Shown in pieces: positions 58,513-64,000 of a stretch of 64,000 bases of DNA (position 1 is the first letter of the stretch; each line of letters opens with the position of its first letter). Source of the stretch: Lentisphaerota bacterium (GTDB lineage: Bacteria; Verrucomicrobiota; Kiritimatiellia; UBA8416; VGWJ01); contig VGWJ01000009.1 of NCBI GenBank assembly GCA_016873635.1, forward strand, positions 1-64,000, given 5' to 3'. The notes under the pieces were generated by a model, which saw nothing but the letters and a program-made list of their open reading frames with translations, was not told the DNA's origin and did no database searches. Made by a program: the position numbers and the translations under genes.

Positions 58513-58992
58513 ATGGACGAGCTGCTCAGACTCCTTCGGAAGAACGCGCTGGAATCGCCCCATAACCTGGCCCGCATGCTGCGCCTGACCGAGGACGAGG
58601 TGCGCCGCCGCATCGCGCAGTACGAGCAGGACGGCGTGATCCGCGCCTACCAGGCCGTGGTCAACGAGGACCGCCTGGATCTGGACCGCGTGCGGGCCGT
58701 CATCGAAGTCAAGATTTCGCCCGAGCGCGAAGGCGGATTCGACCGCGTGGCCTCGCGCGTGGCGCGTTTCGACGAGGTGGAATCGCTGTTCCTGATGTCC
58801 GGAACGTACGACCTGCTGGTTTTCGTGAGGGGCGCGACGCTCAAGGAAGTCGCGTGGTTCGTCAGCGAGAAGCTGGCCACGCTGGAGGGCGTGCTGTCCA
58901 CGGCCACGCATTTCATGCTCAAGACCTACAAGGATCAGGGCGTGCTCATGCACGTGGAGGAGCGGGATGAAAAGCTCAAGGTCTCGCCCTGA
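58513..58992 (+). CDS. Lrp/AsnC-family regulator
   Basis: A 159-residue Lrp/AsnC-type regulator. The winged HTH (NALESPHNLARMLRLTEDEV; QYEQDGVIRAYQAVVNEDRL) is followed by a RAM ligand domain (RVRAVIEVKISPEREGGF; LFLMSGTYDLLVFVRG). It overlaps the aminotransferase by 26 bases, a common coupling in which the regulator responds to an amino acid. The ligand is unknown. Confidence 0.88.
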   Translation: MDELLRLLRKNALESPHNLARMLRLTEDEVRRRIAQYEQDGVIRAYQAVVNEDRLDLDRVRAVIEVKISPEREGGFDRVASRVARFDEVESLFLMSGTYDLLVFVRGATLKEVAWFVSEKLATLEGVLSTATHFMLKTYKDQGVLMHVEERDEKLKVSP

Positions 58993-60148
58993 TTTCGTGG
59001 CGCCGCACCTGCGGGACGTGCCCCGCTCCGGCATCCGCGACTTCTTCGAAATCGTCAGCCAGCGCGAGGATGTCATCAGCCTGAGCATCGGCGAGCCGGA
59101 CTTCGTCGCGCCCTGGCACATCCGCGAGGCGGCGGTCTTCGCCCTCGACCGCGGCGCCACGTCCTACACGGCCAACCTGGGCCTGCGCGAGCTGCGGCAG
59201 GCCGTCGCCGCCTACGTGCGGCGCTCGTTCGGGCCGTCGTACGATCCGGACACGGAGATCCTCATAACCGTGGGCGTGAGCGAAGCGCTCGACCTTGCCG
59301 TCCGCGCGGTCATCGCGCCGGGCGACGAAGTTCTGTACCACGCGCCCTGCTATGTGTCCTACGCCCCCGTGGTCGCCTTCGCGCACGGCCGGCCGGTGGC
59401 CGTGCCCACGCGCGCGGAGGACGGGTTCCGCCTGCGGCGCGAGGCGCTCGAAGCGCAGGTCACGCCGCGCACGCGCGCGCTGATGCTGAATTTTCCGACC
59501 AACCCGACCGGCGCGGTGCTCGCGCGGGAGGACGCCGAGGAAATCGCGCGCTTCGCCGTGGAGCGCGACCTGCTTGTGATCACCGACGAAATCTACTCCG
59601 AGCTGACCTACGAGGCCGAGCGGGTCAGCGTGGTCGCCATGCCGGGCATGCGCGAGCGCACGATCTTTCTGAACGGGTTCTCCAAGACCTGGGCCATGAC
59701 CGGTTTCCGCGTGGGTTTCGCCTGCGCGCCGCCCGGGTTGACCGAGGCCATGATGAAGATCCACCAGTACACCATGCTCTGCGCCCCCGTGGTCAGCCAG
59801 CGCGCCGCCATCGAGGCCCTGCGCGGCGGCGACCGCGACCGGGACCACATGCGCGCGGAGTACGAGAAGCGGCGCAATTTCCTGCACGCCGGGCTCAACG
59901 AGATCGGCCTGCCCTGCGGCCTGCCGGGCGGCGCGTTCTACGTGTTCCCCTCCGTGGCCGGGCGCGGCTTGACGTCGAAGGAGTTCTCGCTGCGCCTTCT
60001 GGACGAGGAGAAGGTGGCCTGCGTGCCCGGCTCGGCGTTCGGATCCGCCGGCGAAGGCTTCATCCGGTGCTGCTTCGCCACGGACATCGAGGACATCAAG
60101 GAAGCCCTGGCGCGCATGGGCCGCTTCGTCAGGCGATTGTCTACCTGA
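58967..60148 (+). CDS. Class I/II PLP-dependent aminotransferase
   Basis: A 393-residue fold-type I aminotransferase. GEPDFVAPWHIREAA near 45, SYTANLGLRELRQAVA, NFPTNPTGAVL, DEIYSELTYE and the PLP lysine in NGFSKTWAMTGFRVGFA are typical, as is the Arg block GFIRCCFATDIEDIKEAL at the end. The group includes aspartate, aromatic and methionine aminotransferases. The Lrp-type regulator upstream fits an amino-acid role. Start ATG 58967 lies in the regulator's 3' end. It ends eight bases inside the convergent gene. Confidence 0.9.
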   Translation: MKSSRSRPDFVAPHLRDVPRSGIRDFFEIVSQREDVISLSIGEPDFVAPWHIREAAVFALDRGATSYTANLGLRELRQAVAAYVRRSFGPSYDPDTEILITVGVSEALDLAVRAVIAPGDEVLYHAPCYVSYAPVVAFAHGRPVAVPTRAEDGFRLRREALEAQVTPRTRALMLNFPTNPTGAVLAREDAEEIARFAVERDLLVITDEIYSELTYEAERVSVVAMPGMRERTIFLNGFSKTWAMTGFRVGFACAPPGLTEAMMKIHQYTMLCAPVVSQRAAIEALRGGDRDRDHMRAEYEKRRNFLHAGLNEIGLPCGLPGGAFYVFPSVAGRGLTSKEFSLRLLDEEKVACVPGSAFGSAGEGFIRCCFATDIEDIKEALARMGRFVRRLST

Positions 60149-60971
60149 TCGCGCTGCGCGTAAGCTTGCACAGCGCTTTCCACAGCTCCTCGGGGTCTTT
60201 CGCCGCCAGGAGCTCCTTGCGCGCGTCGGCTTCCATGAACGACGTGGTCAGCCCGGAAAGAAGCTTGAGGTAGAACGCGCTGGCCGCGGTCGGTATCACC
60301 ATGAAGAAGAACATGCGCGTGAGCTTGTCGCCCGGCGCGCCGAACTTCACGCCGGCCCGGCTCACGCCCAGGGCCAGCGCCAGGCCGCCTCCCTCCACGC
60401 CGCGCACGTGCGGGAAAGCCAGGCCGCGGTCGGTCGCGGTGCTGATGATCGACTCGCGCCGCAGCGCCGCTTCGGCCAGCACGTCGGCGCGGTCCACGAA
60501 GCCCTCCGCCGCCAGCTTGCCCGCCAGTTCGGCCACCACGCCTTCGCGGTCCGCGGCGGACAGGTCGGGGATCATGAGCGAATGCGACGAGAAGCGGGAA
60601 ATGCCGACCTTGCGCGGAGCGGTCCTGCGCGCCACGGGCGCCGCGCGCCGCGGCAGGCCTTCGGGGTAGTAGAGCATGCGCGCGCAGTTCGGGCAGGTGT
60701 GGATCTCGCGCTCGAGGCGCACCGCCTGCACCAGGCTGATGGGCAGCTTCAAACCGCAGGACGCGCAGCCGCCGTCGGAAACCGCCGTGATGACCACGCG
60801 GTCCTTGCGGTTCATGCGCTCGAACTGGCCGCGCACGGCGGCCGGCAACTGGCCGGTCATGGCCGCGATCGATTCGTCGAGCTGCTCGAGATGCCCGCCG
60901 GAGATCTTCTGTTCGTCACGGATAAGCGTGAGCTCCTGAAGCTGGATCAGATGGTTCGCCACCGGATGCAT
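60141..60971 (-). CDS. Zinc-ribbon/PTS EIIA (PtsN-like) fusion protein
   Basis: A 276-residue protein in two parts. The N-terminal part (1-110) is a coiled-coil with a C4 zinc ribbon of the zf-RING_7/CdsZ type: SDGGCASCGLKLPISLVQAV and HTCPNCARMLYY. The C-terminal part (about 130-276) is a PTS IIA-like domain with the phosphorylatable His in RGLAFPHVRGVEGGG and ADVLAEAALRRESIIST. PtsN-type proteins control metabolism and potassium, and CdsZ-like ribbons bind nucleic acid or zinc. No other PTS genes are in the window, so the phosphate donor is unknown. A link between phosphorylation state and RNA or DNA binding would be inference. Confidence 0.85.
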   Translation of the reverse strand: MHPVANHLIQLQELTLIRDEQKISGGHLEQLDESIAAMTGQLPAAVRGQFERMNRKDRVVITAVSDGGCASCGLKLPISLVQAVRLEREIHTCPNCARMLYYPEGLPRRAAPVARRTAPRKVGISRFSSHSLMIPDLSAADREGVVAELAGKLAAEGFVDRADVLAEAALRRESIISTATDRGLAFPHVRGVEGGGLALALGVSRAGVKFGAPGDKLTRMFFFMVIPTAASAFYLKLLSGLTTSFMEADARKELLAAKDPEELWKALCKLTRSAIR

Positions 60972-61141
60972 GCGTCGCGTTTCCTCCTGCGGTTGCCGCT
61001 CTCCGCCACGCGCCGTTCAGTCCCACAAAATGCGCCGGATGTCAAGAAAGCCGCGGCGCGGCGGCGGCACGCCGGCCCGCCACGGGGCCGGTTCATGAAG
61101 CCGTCCGGAGACGCCGTCCTTTTGCCGATGCCGGCCGAAGA

Positions 61142-62791
61142 TTACCGCTCCAACTTCAGCACAACGCCGACCGCGTTGTTGGCGGGACGAACGTCGTTTC
61201 CGCCCGCAAACGTGGCAAGGGCGGACACGTCCGCCCGCTCCTGGCCGCCGGACAGACGGATTTCCGCCGCCAGCGTCTCCCCCGGCGCAAGCGCGGCGCG
61301 CGAAGCGACGCGCGTCACGCGGTTGACCGTCATCTCCAGCTTCGCGTCGGCCAGCGGCTCGGTCCCGCGGTTCTGCGCGGTTACCGCCACCGCGAGCCGT
61401 CCATCCGCCGCCGCGTACACGTGCGGAAACCCGACCGCGATGTCGCGGACGCCCGGCGTGTCCCGCTCCGCGATTCGCGCCAGATCGATCATGCCCGCGC
61501 CGGTCGCGTCGTCTTTCCCCGGCGCGCCCACGTCGTTGGCGCAGCGTTCCAGCACCGCCACGGCTTCCGCGGCGCTCAGCCGCCCCGCGCCCATCAGCAG
61601 CGCCAACGCGCCGCTGACAAAGGGCGCGGAAGCGGAAGTGCCGCTGATGCGCGCGACCGCGCCTTCCCCCCCGGCCGCGGGCACGGCCACGCCCGGCGCG
61701 GCCAGGTCCACGCCCGCGCCGCGGTTGGAAAAGCCCGCCGGGCGGCCGAGGGCATCCACGGACGCCACGCCCACCACGCCGTCGTAGCGGGCGGGATAGC
61801 GCGCGCCGTCGGCGCCCTCGTTGCCCACCGAAGCCACCACCGCCACGCCCCTTTCCACGGCGTAGCGCACGGCCTCCTCCAGGATGAAGCTGTCGCCTTC
61901 CGTGCCCAGGCAGAGGTTGATCACCGCCGCGCCGCGGTTGACGGCTTCGACGATTCCCTTCGCGACGGTGAATGCGTCGCCCCGGCCCTCGCCGTCGAGC
62001 ACGGGTATGCCGAGCAGGTCCGCCGCCGGCGCCACGCCCGTCAGTCCGCCTTCCGCGCCGGCGATGATCGAAGCCACGGCCGTGCCGTGCCACGCCGCCG
62101 GCCCGTCGGCCGCGCCCGTCGCGCCGATATCGGCGCGCGTGATGTTCGGTTCGAGCAGCGCGGGGTGCGGCCGCAGCGCCGTGTCCAGCACCGCCACCAG
62201 CGCGCCGGCGCCGCGCGCGGCCGGCATGCCCGACATGCCCAGCGCCGTGCGCCACTCTTCGGCGAACCGCTCGCGGACAGCGGCGGGCGCATCGGACGGC
62301 GCCTCCGCCGGCGAAGGTATCCGCGTCGCGTAGTTCGGCGAGCGCTTCAGGGCCAGCGGCGCTTCGGCCAGGAGCGCCGCGAGCCGGCGCTCGTCATCCG
62401 TCCGGATGCGCACGGCGTTGCCCACGTCGAGCCGGTCCAGCACCGCGATGCCCCCGGCCTCGGCCGCGCGTATGAAGGCGTCGCGGTCGGCGCGATTGAA
62501 GAAACCGAAGACGTATTCGCCCGGAATGGCGGCCGCACCGTTCGTTGCCGCGGGCGGGGCCTGCGGGCGCAGGGCGCGGGGCGCGGGCGCGGCGCGGGGC
62601 GCGCCGGACGATGCGCCGCGCGCGGCGCCCCCCGCCGCGGGGCGCGGCGGGGCCGGGGGCGCGGGCTCAACCGGCGCCGCCCGCCGCGGCGGAGGCCGGG
62701 TCGGCGCGGGCAGGGGCGCGAAAAGCAGCGCGGCGAGCCACGCGGCGGTCAGGACGACGGCTGCGATCAGGATGATGCGCGCTGTTCTCAT
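61142..62791 (-). CDS. Subtilisin-like (S8) serine protease, membrane-anchored
   Basis: A 549-residue protease with an N-terminal membrane helix (ARIILIAAVVLTAAWLAALL) and a long Pro/Ala-rich stalk (30-90). The S8 domain carries the triad: Asp in VAVLDTALRPHPAL near 200, His in WHGTAVASIIAG near 235 and Ser in ISGTSASAPFVSGALALL near 395, with the oxyanion Asn in VASVGNEGADG. The C-terminal domain (about 450-549) looks like an adhesion or CARDB-like module. It is in the cell envelope by its anchor, with unknown substrate. Its ATG overlaps the stop of the broken nif3 gene, so the two were once co-translated. Confidence 0.9.
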   Translation of the reverse strand: MRTARIILIAAVVLTAAWLAALLFAPLPAPTRPPPRRAAPVEPAPPAPPRPAAGGAARGASSGAPRAAPAPRALRPQAPPAATNGAAAIPGEYVFGFFNRADRDAFIRAAEAGGIAVLDRLDVGNAVRIRTDDERRLAALLAEAPLALKRSPNYATRIPSPAEAPSDAPAAVRERFAEEWRTALGMSGMPAARGAGALVAVLDTALRPHPALLEPNITRADIGATGAADGPAAWHGTAVASIIAGAEGGLTGVAPAADLLGIPVLDGEGRGDAFTVAKGIVEAVNRGAAVINLCLGTEGDSFILEEAVRYAVERGVAVVASVGNEGADGARYPARYDGVVGVASVDALGRPAGFSNRGAGVDLAAPGVAVPAAGGEGAVARISGTSASAPFVSGALALLMGAGRLSAAEAVAVLERCANDVGAPGKDDATGAGMIDLARIAERDTPGVRDIAVGFPHVYAAADGRLAVAVTAQNRGTEPLADAKLEMTVNRVTRVASRAALAPGETLAAEIRLSGGQERADVSALATFAGGNDVRPANNAVGVVLKLER

Positions 62792-63125
62792 CAGTAGGGC
62801 ACGCGCAGGTCGATCAGCCGGCAGGCAATCCCGAACTTGCGACGCACGGCGCCGTGTCGTGCTCGATCAGGAACCGCACGCGCTCATAGTTCAAGTCCGT
62901 GATGCGGGCGAGCGAATCGTTCCAGCTCATGCCGTGATGGCACACCGCCAGGCCGGCGCCCGCGCGCGCGGCCGCCTCGAAGAACTCCAGGCAGGCGTCC
63001 ACGCCGAAACAGGCCCGCCGCACCCGCCCCGAGTTCGCGACCTGGAGGCCGTTGCGCGACGAGTCCTGGAACTTGCCGATCGCGAGCTCGCGATCGAGGT
63101 AACGCACCAGCGCTTGCAGTTTCAT
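62791..63125 (-). pseudogene. Nif3/GTP cyclohydrolase I type 2-like gene with internal deletion
   Basis: The first 90 codons are a normal NIF3-family N-terminus: LVRYLDRELAIGKFQDSS, NGLQVANSGRVRRACFGVDA and the metal His pair CHHGMSWNDSLARITD. After RFLIEHD the frame ends early (PCVASSGLPAG then stop). In another frame, just downstream, VRRKFGIACRLIDLRVPY matches the family's C-terminal strand and ends at the TGA overlapping the protease ATG. About 150 internal residues are absent. An internal deletion with frameshift explains this; an assembly collapse is possible. Confidence 0.7.
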
Positions 63126-63183
63126 GTGACGATCCGGTCAGTTCCGCCTTCCCGCCGCGGCTCCCGCTGAGAGCGAAGGCGGG

Positions 63184-63265
63184 TGGGCGAGGCGGGACTC
63201 GAACCCGCAAGGATCGCTCCACAGGATCCTAAGTCCTGCGCGTCTGCCAGTTCCGCCACTCGCCC
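63184..63265 (-). tRNA. tRNA-Leu (anticodon UAG)
   Basis: On the minus strand from 63265: acceptor GGGCGAG pairs with CTCGCCC, the D-arm is GGCGGAACTGGCAGACGC, and the anticodon stem CAGGA/TCCTG encloses CTTAGGA, giving UAG. A long variable arm and the T-arm GCGGGTTCGAGTCCCGC follow. The discriminator A is encoded and CCA is not. Confidence 0.95.
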
Positions 63266-63288
63266 CTCCGCGCGGCAGGCGCGGGAAA

Positions 63289-64000
63289 TCACGCCTCCGC
63301 CGGCTCTTTGACCGGCGACCAGCGGGCCTTGATGCGCCTCACGAACTCGCGCCGCGCGCCCGGCAGATGCATGCTCATCACGCGCAGGCGCGACATCACC
63401 CCCCCGTAGTACATCGTCACCCACTCCGGAATGCGGTCTTCCGCGACGCGGATGATTTCCATTTCGCGCCGCGCGTTGTCGGGCGAGTCGGAAGCGTGCG
63501 CGGCGTTGACCATCACGTCGCGCCCGAACTCCCGGCGCACGGACCCGGGCCGCGCCTGGCGGGGGTCGGTCTGCCCCACGATGGCGCGGATCTTGGCGAC
63601 CGCGTCGGGCCCCGCGTAGACCAGCGCCAGGCATTCCTCACGGCCCACGAAGCGCCGCTCGTCCGGCGTGCAGCTCGAGGGTCTGTAGCCGGTCATGAAC
63701 TCCACGATCTTCTCGAACTGATCGTCGGCGAAAGCCGGCGCGATCTGCTCGCAGGCCGCCCGCACCGCGTCATCCGGGACCCTGAACCCGAATTCGCGCT
63801 GCAGGGCTTCGGACACGCGCCCGCCGCAGCGCTGCGCGAACTTGTTGCGCAGCGATTGCCGGACGGGCGCGTAGAAATCCTCGGCCTGCGCGATGGTCAT
63901 GCGGACCTTCTTGACGGCCACGATGCGCAGGCCCGAAACGGAAAGCAGGTCGATGATGTTGCCGGCGCGGCCGCTGGGAAAGCGGAAGTTGTCCGGCTTG
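63289..64000 (-). CDS. Nucleoside-diphosphate kinase-like protein with a large insert (5' end off the window)
   Basis: The frame runs in from the window end (KPDNFRFPSGRAGNIIDLL, SGLRIVAVKK) and ends at 63289. The NDK core is clear: MTIAQAEDFYAPVR, KIVEFMTGYRPS, ALVYAGPDAVAKIRAIVGQT, ARPGSVRREFG, and the catalytic His in VNAAHASDSPDNARREMEII. A helical insert of about 60 residues (NKFAQRCGGRVSEALQREFG onward) separates the Y-containing strand from FMTG, making the protein longer than the usual 140-residue NDK. The N-terminus lies beyond 64000. It probably keeps NTP-balancing activity, but this is untested. Confidence 0.8.
   Translation of the reverse strand, partial: KPDNFRFPSGRAGNIIDLLSVSGLRIVAVKKVRMTIAQAEDFYAPVRQSLRNKFAQRCGGRVSEALQREFGFRVPDDAVRAACEQIAPAFADDQFEKIVEFMTGYRPSSCTPDERRFVGREECLALVYAGPDAVAKIRAIVGQTDPRQARPGSVRREFGRDVMVNAAHASDSPDNARREMEIIRVAEDRIPEWVTMYYGGVMSRLRVMSMHLPGARREFVRRIKARWSPVKEPAEA

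Overview
The window is GC-rich, gene-dense DNA from a Gram-negative bacterium. A type II secretion operon with a secretin, an RseP-type site-2 protease and a lipoprotein-like signal peptide point to two membranes. The mix of genes fits the PVC superphylum, most likely Kiritimatiellota or a neighbouring Verrucomicrobiota lineage: a UroD-like protein of unknown role, a zinc-ribbon/PTS-EIIA fusion, a DUF1854 gene paired with an ABC exporter, and many short word-like repeats at gene ends. That placement is inference, because no rRNA is present.

Accessory left end (1-20.1 kb). Positions 1-4.6 kb hold a row of small toxin-antitoxin (TA) pairs: RelE/Phd, HigBA-like, a second HigBA-like, a second RelE/Phd, a HicA remnant and MazEF. 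A SWIM/SNF2 helicase follows (5.2-8.7 kb), then a four-helix-bundle gene fused onto a truncated DUF433 gene, and a PIN/Phd pair. A tightly overlapping four-gene minus-strand operon (10.4-17.0 kb) encodes an acyltransferase-like protein with no canonical start codon, an AMP-forming ligase, a UbiA-like prenyltransferase and a PEP-synthase/rifampicin-phosphotransferase-like enzyme. I cannot assign it to a known pathway. Next come a DUF4143 fragment, an intact AAA/DUF4143 ATPase, a CopG/PIN pair, a transposase fragment and a decayed four-helix-bundle gene.

Core metabolism (20.1-44.7 kb). A long minus-strand run reads queE-queC-degT-purA-uppS-cdsA-dxr-rseP-ispG-DUF486. It joins queuosine, purine, MEP isoprenoid, undecaprenyl and phospholipid synthesis with envelope proteolysis. 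On the plus strand are the ABC exporter/DUF1854 pair, pdxA, a phosphohexomutase and galK, with a UroD-like gene opposite. A minus-strand arginine operon argJ-argB-argD-argG ends in thiD. It is preceded by rplM-rpsI, which have a good sigma-70-type promoter.

Secretion and right end (44.8-64 kb). An ECF sigma factor, its anti-sigma factor, an exported coiled-coil protein, trmJ and gspE-F-G-H-I-J-K-L-M-D lie on one strand, with small or no gaps up to gspF and three gaps of about 75-145 bp within the gsp genes. They could be one sigma-controlled unit. No gspC or prepilin peptidase gene is in the window. Beyond lie a divergent Lrp regulator with an aminotransferase, the zinc-ribbon/EIIA fusion, a membrane-anchored subtilase, a nif3 gene with an internal deletion, tRNA-Leu(UAG) and an ndk-like gene running off the end.

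A recurring theme is short repeat families placed at gene ends, between genes and inside reading frames. They have supplied leader peptides (gspH, gspK) and C-terminal tails.
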